64,000 nt of DNA from Ceratodon purpureus (GCA_014871385.1 CM026425.1:16200637-16264636); one strand, 5' to 3'; positions 47,901 to 61,377 are shown, counted from the first letter of the stretch. Notes: generated by a model from the letters alone, not told the origin. A program made the numbers and translations.

Positions 47901-48335
47901 CCTGATTTTAACCTCATGCTTTCATATTTGGACGATGTACATCCGGATCAAGAATCTTTTATCATCATATTTATTGTCTTCTAAAGACTTTCTATAGATT
48001 TGACAAGAGTCAAAACTAATTGGTTTACCATATACAATTGGACTTCCGTAGAGCTCTCATTCCTTTGGATGTTTTAACATTTTTTAAAAGAAGAGATACT
48101 CAGATAGATACTGAGTGTAGTAGGACTCTCCTAGAGAAGTTCTCTATGTCCTAAGGTCGATTATCCTAAAACCACCAACTTAAGAATTACGAGCCTTTTT
48201 TTGCAGGGTTATTTTCGGGGCATATTTTTCCCATGTAGGAAACATTAGGAGAAATGTGGGGTCTCCAAAAGGGCTTGTAAGATAGCCCGAGGTAGGTGAA
48301 CTGGTTGCCCACGCATGCCTCTCTAAGTAATCTCA
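44996..48335. other. Very AT-rich intergenic sequence
   Basis: More than 3 kb without a meaningful ORF, inverted repeat or RNA structure that I can recognise. Confidence 0.4.
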
Positions 48336-48560
48336 TTGGTGGATATCCTACCCGCTCACAGCGTCAGGAGCTACAGTGTTGACAGCGTCATTACTGCTAG
48401 CATTATCCAATGCGCTGCGAGCAGTGGCACACGCCGTCGCTGGCAGCGATTGGCTAGACCCACGAAATTCACAGTTGGCAACACGTGGTACCATTGGTGC
48501 GAGCACATAAAGTGCACGGGTTTCACCAAAATTTTAGGCACGTGGGAAACTCAAAGGCCT
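48336..48560 (+). mobile_element. Fragment related to the LINE at 16.9 kb
   Basis: Bases 48401-48450 share CCAATGC, GCGAGCA and GTCGCTGGCAGCGA with 16907-16950 in the same order. The fragment is open in one frame but has no intact domain. The alignment is short, so kinship is tentative. Confidence 0.35.
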
Positions 48561-49912
48561 TTTACAGACCCTAGATTTCCTCCAATGGTTGTTTTCTAAC
48601 AGAATGCAATTTTTTTTCGGAATTTTCTTTCCAATGCTGAAATAGATACAAATTTCTAAAGGAAAAAGTACTTCGTGAGCCAAATCTGATTTGTACGTTT
48701 TCCAATTGTCACACCTTGTGGTACTAATTTTTACTCATGATACCCAAAACCACCAGCTTTTTGAGTGTTATAATTGGTTGTTTTGTATTGTGAAATTGGT
48801 GGTTATGAGTCTCAACTATAGTGGCCAAAGAAATGTATACATGTCATAAATGGGGAAGGTGGTGGTTTTAGTATGGTTCACCTTAGAAGTGTTTGATTGT
48901 AAGGTATACACTAAGTGCAGTGGTCAAGGGTGGGAGAAATTTCGTAATCTTGAAACATGTGCTCTGCTTGTAAACACAAGTAGAGTGAAGAAGAAAGTGA
49001 GATGCAAGGTAACAACTTAACAAGAACTGTGTGAGTTTACAAATAACCCCAACTCTCAAGTGTTGGGGCTAATTTGCTTTTCAAGGTGTCCACTGCTAGC
49101 AGTTGGACCACTGGGGACCCAAGTATGTGTCGATTTGAGTAGACTGTGGGGTGACTTGGATTCAATGCGGACGGAGTAGAACCTATATTTTACTCAAGTT
49201 GCAACACAGCAACCCCTTAAGGTGTGACCACTGTCAAGTTGTGAGAACATATGCATGTTCAATGGAGGTGGGCGCTCGCCATATGAACGGAGACTCCTAT
49301 ATTCATTTCCATTATACTCCAGACACTGGATATATATATGTGAGTCTTCCATAATCATTGTCACCCACCCAATTGTCTGCAGAGCAAACACTTGTATCAT
49401 GCTCTTTCTCTTGTCTACTCATCTAAGTTATATTCTTAAGTGAACTACATGAGATATCAATAGATACAAAGGGTAACAATTGTAGTAAATTTCATTTGGG
49501 TTTGAATGAGGAAAAGAAGTACACAAAGGTCCACTAGCAACTCAATTATGTGATATCAAACAATATATCATAAATTAGAGGATATACCTCGATCCATATT
49601 ATTGAAGTATGTCCTAGTTTTAATGCACTTGATCCAAATATTTGTAGGTAGGTAATTAGAATTGACCAAGTTAGGACTTTTAGAAATAGTTTGTTCATAG
49701 AGACCGTCACTTATGAATGGATAAGAAGTTAACTAAAAATATTTTAAAAATGTTATTTAAGGCACTGAATATCACCGCTAAATTTTGTTATAGCCAACCA
49801 AAAGCCGTCTAGCCCATGTGCTCAACATTGGACGTCTATTAATGGATATTGACGCTTATAGATTTATTTATTTTTTAAACATTCATGTCTTATTAAACAA
49901 TGTGTTTTAAAG
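48561..49912. other. Intergenic, no gene recognised
   Basis: Mixed composition with short frames on both strands and no domain. Confidence 0.3.
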
Positions 49913-49923
49913 TTTGTAGGAAT

Positions 49924-50137
49924 ATGGAGGGTTTTGTTTTCCAGCCCCCGTGAGCCCTGCCCCGGTAGGGCCGGGGCGGCTCCGCCCTTCTCTGCGCTCT
50001 TTGCCTTGTGGCATGTTCTTTCCCTCCCTGTGTCGGGTCTTAGTCGGTTCGGTCTTTGGACCAGGCCACTTGTGGCTGGCCCGGTCTGTTTTGTGCTCCA
50101 TTTTGCAATGAACTTCCATTCATTTGTTTCAAAAAAA

Positions 50138-50168
<31 letters not shown>
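49924..50168 (+). mobile_element. Retroposed LINE/SINE 3' end with target duplication
   Basis: TTTGTAGGAAT occurs at 49913-49923 and 50169-50179 as an 11-bp target-site duplication. The insert is GC-rich for 180 bp and ends in TTTGCAATGAACTTCCATTC, then a run of A residues. This resembles the 3' UTR of the LINE at 17.6-17.8 kb, with the same GGCCCGGT and TTGCAATG-like blocks. Unusually, the A run is followed by TTAA and about 29 T residues before the duplication. It is 5'-truncated and non-coding. Confidence 0.65.
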
Positions 50169-50171
<3 letters not shown>

Positions 50172-50179
50172 GTAGGAAT

Positions 50180-51725
50180 CCTTTTAAAAATGTTTACAAG
50201 AAAAAAAAAAAAAAAAAAACATAGAAATAGTCTTATAACAATAATCATACATGGTTGCAAAAGCTAATGATTATTGAAGGTCATACCTTAACTCACTGTG
50301 ACAAAGGTGGACCTAGATATAATGGTTTTTTTTTTAAAACCTTATTCATTTTGTCCACCACCATTTTGCACACTATTCTTTGTGAATGGGTGTACGTCCC
50401 TAATTTATGTTATGTGGCATTACAATGCTTAATAAACTAGATTATTTGAAGATGTAATAGTACCAATTTTTGATCACGGCGCATTATGCCCTTCCTAAAA
50501 GGTGGGGTCCAACAAAGAATCTGCCCAAGCCACCATATGTTCAGGGCAAATATCTATACCCTGTTAGACTAATTGAGGAATTTTTTAGCTGCTTCAATAG
50601 TGGGTACTCAGAACTCTCCATATCATGCATCTGGGATCATATACAGCAGGACGCAGCCAGGCTGCTTGCCCATCCAATTCAACATACTTACATTCAACTA
50701 TTTCACATCTAACTAATCAGTAACAATCGGTTCTGAAAGGGATAAGAAGTAATTTAGCAGCGCCGGAGAGTGACAACATTGGGGCCCTTTTGCTGGTTGA
50801 ATGGCAGTGGAAGTGTGATAAAAATACCCAAAGATTGGGCAAATATTGAAAATATATATTTTAAAATATGATAAAAAAATGGAATTGTATTGAATTTTTT
50901 GTAAATTTTTAAAGGTCCTAAAACTTTAGTTTTCTAGAACCGACAATAAGTACTTATAAGAACCACCACTAACATGCCACTATCACATATAACAGTGCAC
51001 TGATTATGAGGAGTTGAAAAATGGTGCCATCATGAGTTGTTAATGGATGGTTAAAAAAAAACAAAATTATTAGTCTTGGCACCTCTACCATAATTTCTAT
51101 ATTTCTCTTGTTTGTTCCACAAACAAATGAGATTTTGGTTAGATTCCTACAATGTTGATCTTTGATGTAATTTTTTGAAGAAAATTGTGGACATAAGAAA
51201 TTATAAGAGCTTTGTAGGAATGTAATGTTTTTCTCCATTGGACCTTTTAGAAAAACTATGCTCCTCAAAGTCATTTTTCCACAACAAGGAGCAATTCAAA
51301 TATTTTTGCCACACCCCTTTATTATCTTTTACATTATTTTATACAACTCATTAACACAATTTCTTTTGAGACTAGGAAAAAATTCTTTCTAAAATGAAAA
51401 TACTTCTACGAGATTTCATCATTTGACTCTTGAAAAATAAAAATAAAAATAAAATTCTCTCTAAACATCTTTAAATGTTTGTCACCTTGCTCGGTAGTGT
51501 TTCAAGAAAAAATGTGACAAAATATTGAAGGTATCAAGAGAAAAATATTTAAGAAAATATTAGACTACAAATGAATAATAAAGTGCATTATTCAAAAAAC
51601 ACAATGTAATGGTCTAATGCCATAATTTTGGCCACAAACATCATGGTTTAAAATAATGATGTCTTTGTGAAATTAGGCTCCAGACACACTATTTTTTTGA
51701 AGAGTGCCTGACAAATGGTCATTTA
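50180..51725. other. Intergenic, no gene recognised
   Basis: Poly(A) of about 18 nt at 50202-50219. An 80-codon frame at 50470-50712 (+) has mixed hydrophilic sequence but no known domain. The rest is AT-rich. Confidence 0.3.
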
Positions 51726-51765
51726 TTAACCCTTAAAGGACAAATAGCCCACTAGGGGCTATTTT
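51726..51765. repeat. Single end of the TTAACCC element family with hairpin
   Basis: TTAACCCTTAAAGG (51726-51739) is followed by an 8-bp hairpin, AATAGCCC/GGGCTATT (51743-51763), the same layout as the left end at 43336. No matching right end was found within about 1 kb, so the element is broken or longer than I could follow. Confidence 0.5.
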
Positions 51766-54700
51766 AGAACTTGGGTAGGTAAATATGACTTCAATTTAAA
51801 TTGAGATTTTTTGAATTTTTTTGTGAATGTTTGCCGCAACAAGACTTTGAGGAATCTAATTTTTTTTTCATTTAGACATTTTTAAAAATAGTTATGGTAT
51901 TCGAAGAGAAATGTGCTATTCGTTGGGCAGTTCGGGCAACCATGCTAAATACATCTATTACCTCTAAGATTATTTCTATAAATACTTACTGTTGTCATCT
52001 TTGAGATTTCCCAAAAGAAAACTTCTTTCAGTACAAAGAGTTCACTCCACAAAATATCAAAGTTTTCTCACTGTTTCGGGCACTGTACTTAAAAACTTCT
52101 TCTTTCCTTCATAAAAGTTAGAAAATTTGTTTTTTTTGAAAATCTTCTTTTCTTTTCTTAATTTATTTTTAGGATGGACATCAATCTTTACTTTGACCGT
52201 TTGGATTGGAACTTTATGAAATAATGGAATTTCTAGGGAAGAAATATGAATTAGCATTCTTTTGCATTCAAGTGAGTAAAAATATTGTTTTCAACATGCT
52301 ACACTTGTTTTTTGTTTTTAATTTTTTTTATGTAATTAGCTAACTTAGTCATCTTAGTCATGCACCAAAAACCCCAAAATCCATAATGCAAAAAACCTGA
52401 GGGAAAAAAAAGTTAGAGTATGTCGACATAGTCAAAAATCGTGTCAAAAAAGTTTGTTTTCAAATTTCAATCACTATAATCTTCTAATCTCTACGGTCAA
52501 TTGTGATGAAATTTATTGAGCTATCTACTACAATAATCTTATTCAAGATTTTACGGTTATAATTAGAAAATAATGATTTTTAGTCATTCATGCTTTTTAC
52601 ATTGAAAATGGCAGTTTTGGAGCGCTTTTTGATGAAACATAGTCAAGAAACTTTAGGGATTACTCCTAAAAACCCAATGAGTCATATTCAATCAATTAAC
52701 ACATTCAAATGCACTCATATTGCAAGGGGTTCCATCTTATTATTTTTTATTTTTAGAAAATATGAAGATTTTGTATTTAGTATTTTATTAGGATTTACTT
52801 TAGAACCATATAATTCATGCACAAGTGCTTCTGATTGTTCAACTCCTTGTCCATGATCTTCGATTGTTAACATGTTTGATATATTTATCATTTCCTACAA
52901 TTTACACTTCAACATTTAGGGCCCAAAATTTATATATAAGTTTTATAAATAAAAAGAAGAAAAACTTTGATCTCCGGATGAGACTGACGTGAATTAAATG
53001 TATGTTCGATCCAACTCCAATCCAATGCCCACATGTCAAAGATATGGAAGTAAAGATCTACTCCCCCTTTTCGAGAGTAGACACTTTATTTATAAATAAA
53101 GCATTCTTCGCATTTGAAATCCGTAAATCCTTTGAATAGAATGTTTTTGAAGCTCAAACATACTTCAACATAATAATGTTTCATGTATTCAATTATAGGG
53201 CGTGTATGAAGGTCAACATCTTCGATCATGCTTAAAAAAACATGTACAATATAAAATGGTTTTTTTTGTTTTCAGAAAAAATCCATGATTGAATATATAT
53301 ATATGTAAATAAATAAGTATGTTGCATTAAAGAAAATATTTTTAGACAGTTCCAAATCATATAAAGCAAACATTTGAAATTAAGTGGAGGATTACAGGAT
53401 TTGAAAATTATAAAAAATAAGATTAAAAATTTTAAAAATTTTTTAAAAAAAAAAAAAAAAAAAACTAACTGGAAATATGTTTCTTTTTGAGTTTCATGTA
53501 GATTCGATGATGAGTGACAAATGGATGAACAGACATACTTTGTTTTATTATATAAGTATTTTAAAATTATTATGAAAATTTGAATAAAATTGAATTATTT
53601 TTTATATTTCTTCTTCTTTAGATTTTCAGAATTCTGATTCTTTTATTATAAAAACATTTTCTTAATATTGAATCCAAATTCAAATCTTTGTATTAGTATA
53701 ACTCTATTAATATGACATCACTGCCAATTGTACAATTTTATTACAAAATATGTTTTGATAGTAAAATTTTAAATATTCACAAATCCTATGCAATTTTTTT
53801 GAGTTACAAGTTATACATTAAAAATTATAGTTTATTTTGTTCTTTATAATTTTTACTTTTTATTTTTAAATTATTTCAAAACGATTATATTTTTCTTTAT
53901 TGAAATAAATCTTATTTATTATAAATATGAATTAGAATAAAATTACAAAATCACACTCAAGTCAAATTTCAAAATAGATGAATAGGTAAAGGCTACATTT
54001 TACTTCTTATTTGAAGAAGTTTCATAAACTTTTTTTTGGCATTTTGGATTTAGATTCTATTAGAAATTGAGTTAAAAAATACAATGTAGAAATATCCATC
54101 TTCTATACATGATTTTCACATAATGCTACATTCTATTGCTCCACCTAAAATTTATGTACAAGAAACTAACATTGTATGTATACTTAATAAAAAATTTGGT
54201 GTCCATCCATCCTTCTATCTATCCATCCGTCAATCGCAAGCCAATTTCACAAAAAACCTTACATAAAATCTAATTCATGTATTTTTTTCAATTTGTTCAT
54301 TAGTTTTTTACAACTTGGAAAAATATTTATGTGTCATTTGAAATTCTTCAATTACTTTCACTATATCTTTTAATACAATCCTTTTATTACATCCTTTGTA
54401 TGTCTTCATACAGTACAAATTATAAATGCATTTGTAATTTCTTCTTCAAAATAAAAAAATATAGCTAAAAAATTTTAAAATTTTAAAATGCAAATTTTTA
54501 ACCAAGAATTAATAGAAGATACAAATGTTTTTGGCATATCATGGATTTTTACATGTACACATAAAATACGTTTAATGTGTACTTATGTTTTTTTCTTAAT
54601 TATGGAAATTTTGATTTCAAATAAAATATAATATAATTTTTTAGCCCAGAAAAATATGAAGAAAAATCAATGTTCAATGTTGTGACCATTGTGGTGGTTG

Positions 54701-55614
54701 TCGTCATATCCTTTGGTATTATTATTGGTTATTGAAGTTGGAGTTGGAAACTTGAAAGGTTGTTTGAAATGATATAAAGATTATATAGATGGCTATTCAA
54801 AAGGTTATTTCAAAAGTCAATTCAAAAAATATTTTATAAGCAATTAATAGATTTAAAAAACAAAAGAAAAACTTGACTTCATTTCTTTTCTGTGTATGTT
54901 TTATTTTATTTTATTTTTACATGAACACATTTCATTTTTAATATTCAAATCATAAAATTATGATTTAATGTATTGTCTACTTAAATTTATGTGTTTTTTT
55001 CTTGTACTTATGAACAAATAAATATCTACAAGTGTCTCCATTCATACAATAAACATAATATAAAGTACCAGAAAGGATTGAATGTCTTAAAAGATATAAA
55101 ATTTAGATTTGAAATAGGATTTTTTATATCATATATAATTATTATATTTCTACTCCTCCTTATATATATGCAATTTTTTTTCTTGATCATAAAATTAGAG
55201 ATTAAATTAAAAAATGAGTCAATATATTATATTGTATTGTATTTTAGATTATTAAGTAGATACAACATTTTTTCTAATTCATATAAATCTTCACGGAATA
55301 AATGTATAAGTATTTTTATCCCACAAGTAAAATATGTGGTGGCCTACTAGCCTCTACAGATTATTGGTGCTTACAACACCAATGTATAATCATTCCTAGA
55401 AGCCAACATAAATCTATATTATAAAACATTAATACACTCACTTCAAAAAAGGATCTTTGCACAAACAAAGTAGTTTTATTTTCCAAATAATTTATATTTC
55501 AATAGAATTATGAATTTTAAATTCAAATCTTAAATACTTAAAGGATTTCTTTGACTTATAAAGATTAAGAAAACAAAAAAAATATTTTAAGATGTACATT
55601 CTAAAGAAAATATA
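51766..55614. other. Very AT-rich intergenic sequence
   Basis: Poly(A) of about 23 nt near 53441-53463. Long AT-rich frames at 52590-52856 and 54991-55350 carry no domain. Nothing else recognised. Confidence 0.4.
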
Positions 55615-56017
55615 TACTCCCTCCGTCCCAAAATGATCTTCTTGTTTGATAAAATGATCTAGATTAAGGTTGAAACTGACAATTTTGAAATCATTTTTGA
55701 GCTAGAAGTAGAGTTTAGTGCAATCTTTTATTCCTGAAAATTTGAGTTTAAAAATCCTTTTAAAGTTGTAGGTTTGGAGCATTGAAAAGTGGGATTTTTG
55801 GCCATTTTTGAGGAGCACCGGTAGCCACCCATTTCCTTAGCTCCCTTGGTTCTTTTTGGAACGTTCATCCATGTTATCCAAATGTTCATCCAAAATATTC
55901 CAATATTCATCCAAAATTCTAGAAAACATTGAATAAATTTCATCCATCCACCTGGAAGATCATTTTGGGACAAGAAATGCAAGCCAACAGGAAGATCATT
56001 TTGGGACAGAGGGAGTA
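55615..56017. mobile_element. Stowaway-type MITE, second subfamily
   Basis: The element spans 55617-56015 between TA dinucleotides, with inverted ends of about 30 bp starting CTCCCTCCGTCCCAAAATG. GGAAGATCATTTTGGGACA occurs twice at the right end (55954-55972 and 55990-56008), a subterminal duplication. The sequence between the ends is unrelated to the MITE at 22474. A chance 84-codon frame inside it is not a gene. Confidence 0.9.
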
Positions 56018-58747
56018 CATCTTCTAAATATTATAATGGCATATGAGCCACCAAAATAATTGGCGCTTAGGTAACCATTTTGAATTCATTTCTATAAATC
56101 AATAGAATTAAAATATATACAATAAAAAAATCTATACATTCACTTTGAATTATCATTTTATTTCTTTCATTTTTACATGAATACCTTTCATCCTTTATAT
56201 TCAAATTAAAAAAATATGATTTTTGTCAACGATTGTGCATAGCATTGCGTAGCCCTAGTTTTTTTACTGTAATGTAAATTGCTTGGAGTATATAACTTCC
56301 TAACAATACAAAAATGCCTCAATAAAATAGATGTATAAGACTTTTTGATTGTACGATTTTGCATGGCCTTATGGAAATGATTAAATAGTAATTTTGATAT
56401 TTAATTTTTTATAAATTGTTAAACTTGAATTCAAAACTAATATAGTTAATGCAAAAAAATATATTTAAAACATAATTAAAATAATGCTAATATAGTGTAA
56501 CCTACTTGGAAGCTTTAACTTTATAATTACTCATAGATTGATTGTTTTTTGGCGCCAATGATTTGTAGTGGCCTATAGACCACTGCATAATATAATATAA
56601 TAAAATACTAAAGATAGGAAAAGGTTGTTTCTGATTTTTTGCGGTAAAAATTAATGAAATTGTTTTTGCATATACGGTCAATATTCTTGAATAAGCTCAT
56701 TGTATATCAAATAACGAATCAAATTTTAAATTATAAATCATATTGAAAAAGAGAGTACTTCATTGCATTGCAACAAATTACAATAAAATGTAAAAACTAG
56801 AAGATTTAAGTGAATTTGAAAGAAGATTATAGTTTTCTTAATTCATTTTTGCGTTTTATTCAATATTTTTTTATAATAATGACAAATATATATTTGAAGA
56901 AAAACCATGTTGGTTCTCAATCAATAATAATGAAATTCCACATAAAACCTTACATGAAACTTAATATATATATCTTTTCAAAACATGTCATTTAAAATTT
57001 TCTTAAATTGATTTTTAGGTGTGTTTTGACACAATCTTCATTTTTTATATTAATCTATGTTTTTAGAGAATGTAATCATGCTTTTCTAGTTTTACAATTC
57101 ATCTTTGATTAATCAACTTCAAAGAACAATTTTGTTTATTCATGAAACCATTTAATTACAAATGGTAGTAAAATGCCTAATTTTGACTTCATTAATTGTT
57201 GAAAGATTAATATTTGAACAAAGATGAAGTAACATAATGAAGATACGTGGAATTCCATACATACATTATTCCATACAAGATGCTAAAAATAGCATATATT
57301 GAGTTTAATGACTACAATAGCTTATTGGTAACTTGAGTCTTCTATTAGGCTGATATATATATTTTTAAATATATTAAGTAACTCAAAAGATTGATATATT
57401 AAAATTGTGCATTTAAAAAATATAATAGAAATGATTACATAAAGGTCAAAGAAGTCATAATTTCAAAATCACTTATTGTTGATCTTCTATAGTGTGATGG
57501 TTGATTTAGCTTGATTTCAAATTTCTTAAGCTTTCATTATTTACCTTAAATTTTCTTTTTTCTTAAATATAATTTTTTTTATTTAGGTATTGAAGGATTT
57601 AATTTCTGAAGTTCCTTGTCATTTTTTTACCAAAAGGCATCATAAATCTTAATCTTAACATTATTAGGTAAATCCAACGATAGGATTTTGAAAATAAACT
57701 AGTATATCACCTACATACTAAAATCAATCTATTGATTATTTTTTATTTAGGAGATCATAGTGATTAAAGGATGTTGAAATATTTTCAATATGGAATGTGT
57801 TATATCAATATGGTGTATTTATTTTAATTTTAGACATAATTTCAATGCAATTTTATTTTTTATTTTTAATAAGACAAGATCAAGAATTTAAAAAAATAGA
57901 TTAGACACTCTTCTTGATTAATTGTTTTTTGTCCAATTTGTTGAGAAGCTCTAGTAATAAACACTTTAATTCTTGATCAAGACTTCAAAGAAAAGACCAC
58001 CAAACATTTCCATGTCAAATTGCTATTTCAAATAATTTAAAAAATCAAAATCTACACTAACAATTTTGATATCAAACGACAAGTAGTTATATAAATGAAG
58101 TCTTAGTTGTCTAATATTATTATTGATACTATTTTGATAAATGTATAATACTACTACTAATTCACCTTATCAAATCATCATATAAAAAAGCAACTTAAAT
58201 ACTATAAATTAAAAAAAACAACAAACTTGGACATTCAAAAAATTGAATAATCACCAAAGATCAACAAAATCCACATGACACCTACCTACATTCTCTAGTA
58301 CATTCATCCAATTTTCACACAAAACAACATCCTATTAATACAAGGAACTTTTCCACTTCCTCTCAAGCCAAGATATTGATAGTACTCAACGTGTTAAAGT
58401 ACATCCCTAAACAGATCAGCTGCAGTCCAGTATGTCTTTTCAAACAGTGAATGCTATAGCCTCATGTAGGCCTAATACGCACACCCACATGATACATCAC
58501 GTAGAACGAAGCCTGAGCTGCCCGAAGTGGCCAAAACGGTGACTCTTCCAAAACGGTGATACTACCAAACACAGCAACAGTACCGTACAATACTAACCTA
58601 TACTATGCAACTACACCTATACTATACGCAACAGAAAACACAGAGCGGTAAATTACTATCTCTCGAAAACAAAACTGTAAATCTAGATCAGTAAATATAA
58701 CTGCAGTCTTGACAGTTATATAAATACTGCAAACTTGGTAATAAATA
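56018..58747. other. AT-rich intergenic sequence
   Basis: Nothing recognised up to about 58380. From there GC content rises towards the island that follows. Confidence 0.4.
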
Positions 58748-59640
58748 CTAAACGACCTCTGATCGACGACATATATCACTGTATATCGATGACAGTAAAA
58801 ACTGCAGGAGCAGGGGTCGGAGGGGTAGAATGTTTATAGCCTGGGGCCTGGGCCAATGCACTTGGCCACTGGACACGTTTAAGGGGCCTTGCGGGACAGT
58901 TACGACTGTCGCCATGGCGATCGGGATAACTTTGCGCAATGATGCCGAGGATAGAACAGTTCGCAGAGCGTAGATCGAGTTGGGGGTGCTATCGCCGGGC
59001 GGGTGGGGTCCAGAGGGGGCCCGCAGGTGGTAGAGGTTCGGGAGAAGTAATTTGCCATCGGGGGAGGAGTCGCGGACTTCTAGGCGGGACACTATTAACG
59101 TGGGACCGTACGGGCCGCGAATAGAAGGTGGATGCGTGAGGTGCAGGGATCCGCAGTTGCTGCGACGTGGAGCAGAATGGGAATCATTATTATGGACCCA
59201 GAGTGCAGTCGGTGACGGTGCATGGGAGCGGAATCGATTCAGAGAACTTGGAGGCTGGGCACTCAAGTGCTGCTCGAGGTTGGTCCGGGGTGTACGCTAC
59301 AACGTCATGTGATACTGGAGATCGAGCTAGCGGCCAGGTGTTGCTTGAGGCGAGGCGATATGCGTGATGAGTTGTGTTGGTCTAGCTAGGCCCTAAGTTA
59401 CATCGACGATGATGAACCTGATGAGTTGTGTGTGTGCAGGTTCACTGGGGGGTGATGGATGCATGTCCTGGAGCTGAGTTGCTAGCTGCAAGTGTGCACA
59501 CTTGGAGGCCTCGATGGAATCAGCTGGCGACGCCATTTGCACCGGCGGCTGTAATATCCCGGTTCTCGTCATCGTGCTGGAAGCATCCAGATACGGACAA
59601 TCCTGCAGCTAGCTAGAAGTAGCTCGTTTGGCTCCTTCTA
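58748..59640. other. GC-rich, possibly transcribed region
   Basis: Open frames exist on both strands. On the minus strand a short frame from an ATG in strong context (GCCATGGCG, about 58917) runs 55 codons to 58748, preceded by 350 bp of pyrimidine-rich sequence like a 5' leader. On the plus strand frames of about 60 codons occur at 58939 and 59446. None has a known domain. It may be a promoter or first exon, or a non-coding transcript. Confidence 0.25.
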
Positions 59641-60534
59641 GTGCCGAGTTGGGCAAGTCGTAGTACATGGGCCAGCCTAATAACACCGATTATGGTGGCT
59701 TTAAATAGCGATGTGCTCCGGTGCTTCTTCATCCCATTATGATTGTTCATGTGTTCATGTATCGGAAGGGCACTTCGACGAGGCGATGTACTTACTTGCA
59801 GGAAATAAGTATTCACGTTTTCAGTCGATCTAGCTCATCTGAAGCTTTTCATCATTTAAGTCTTGTCTTACGTTATGAGATTTCTTGAGTGACGTGCCGT
59901 TTCATGTTGTTCTTACAGCTTCTCATGTCTGTCTGTCTTTCTCTCTGTCTGTCTGTCTGCGTCGACGTCATGATGATCATGCCAGTCAATTAGTTAAAGC
60001 TGCAGCGTTGATGTATGGTGACTTGCGTCGGACATGGTCATCTGGATTCGTATTCGAAGGCTGCAGCAATCGATCGTGGGTTTCGCTGCAAAATGCAACT
60101 GTAAGTCAGCCCTGTACCCCACTTCATCTTGTGATAGTCCGATTCAACTCCCACGTATGTTCTGCAGCCTGGCCTCGTGGAGTCACGTCCTGACAGAGCT
60201 CCTGGAGAACGCAGATATTGCGCTCTTGGTTGCAATTCTGTCAACTGTTGAGCAATTAATTAGTTGAGTGGGAGACGTTCTACAGACTGGTCAATGATTG
60301 AGCAAATCTGGTGTTATTTTGCTGAATTCTGCATGTATTAATTCCTATTGTGTCAAATTTCGTTGTATGCATATCGTTGTACTTATCAAGGCATTGCTGC
60401 TCAGCTGCATGTTAGAATTGCTCCTCAGTGTTGCACGAACAATTTTTAAACAAATTGAACGTCAACTCTTGAGAACACATTGCAGTTTGCATGTATTATC
60501 ATTATAGTAATTGGAATGTGTTATTTTGAATTGT
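59641..60534. other. Intergenic, no gene recognised
   Basis: A short (TCTG)n run near 59928-59960. No domain in the short frames. Confidence 0.3.
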
Positions 60535-60877
60535 TGCAGATGATATGATCATTACATGCGTCATACATTTGAAAAGGTGAAAAATTAGATTATAACTAAA
60601 AATTCAACACATTAAGAAGTTTTGTTTCTATCCATGATTATTTGTTATTCTTAAATGATCACATTATATTTTTTTGTTTTTAGTGTATAACTTAGTGAAA
60701 ATTGTTGAATGGAATGCAGATTGTATTGTTATATTTGAATCTTAAAATTTTAGTTTGAATTTTTTGTTTGACGTTCAATTTCGGATAGAAACAAAACTTC
60801 TTAATGTGTAGAATTTTATTGTTATAATCTAATTCAACATCATCTCAAATGTGTGACAAATGTAAAAATCATCTGCA
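60535..60877. mobile_element. Long foldback (MITE-like) element
   Basis: Inverted arms begin TGCAGATGAT (60535-60544) and end ATCATCTGCA (60868-60877). The best part is about 49 bp (60584-60632 against about 60793-60843), containing ACACATTAAGAAGTTTTGTT with few mismatches. The loop is about 160 bp. A transcript would form a long imperfect hairpin. Confidence 0.7.
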
Positions 60878-61170
60878 CATTCAATTTTGACTATTTCCAA
60901 AATAATCAAGAATACTGTTCAGTTAAGTAATGGATTGGCTTCTAAAACTAAACTGAGAATAATAGTACGTGATGAAGTACAATCAGGTTGTACTATTTTT
61001 GTTTGAGGAATTTCCTGAAGAATATTACTTCTCATATCATATAGCGGGATTTGCTCACTCCTTCAAATCTCATCTTGACACAGACTGATACCTTGATGCA
61101 CCTTGATGCACAATCAAAGAATGGCAGAAAGGCATGTCGTGTGCAGAATGCTGTGATCTAATTGATGCAG
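60878..61170. other. Short intergenic interval
   Basis: Nothing recognised. It ends in GATGCAG, a possible splice acceptor for the frame that follows. Confidence 0.3.
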
Positions 61171-61377
61171 GACCTCCCGATCGAACGCCAAACTTCAGTG
61201 ATCAGTGGAATTCACCAGCCGAACATTATTCCTGTCAAGGCGAGCAGCTTCACGAAGAATAGTTATCTTCAGATCGGCTCCAAGAACCCCTCAGCTAAAA
61301 GACCATCAAAACTTTGGTCGAATATTGCCTCTTCCGAACATCAACTCCGTCTAAGGCTAGCGTCGTGCATCTAGAGT
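61171..61377 (+). CDS. Possible coding exon, product unknown
   Basis: A 68-codon frame beginning at GACCTCCCGATCG after an AG acceptor-like TTGATGCAG and ending in TAG at 61375-61377 has balanced codon use and a sensible composition (segments GIHQPNIIPVKASSFTKN and AKRPSKLWSNIASSEHQ). I do not recognise a domain. An ATG inside GATGCAG would make it a small ORF instead. No partner exon was found upstream. Confidence 0.25.

Noticed and set aside
54991-55350. 119-codon Ile/Tyr/Phe-rich frame
   Set aside because: AT-rich composition artefact without an ATG start.
58748-59266. 172-codon minus-strand frame
   Set aside because: The frame opens without ATG; only its last 55 codons follow a start codon, and no domain is present.
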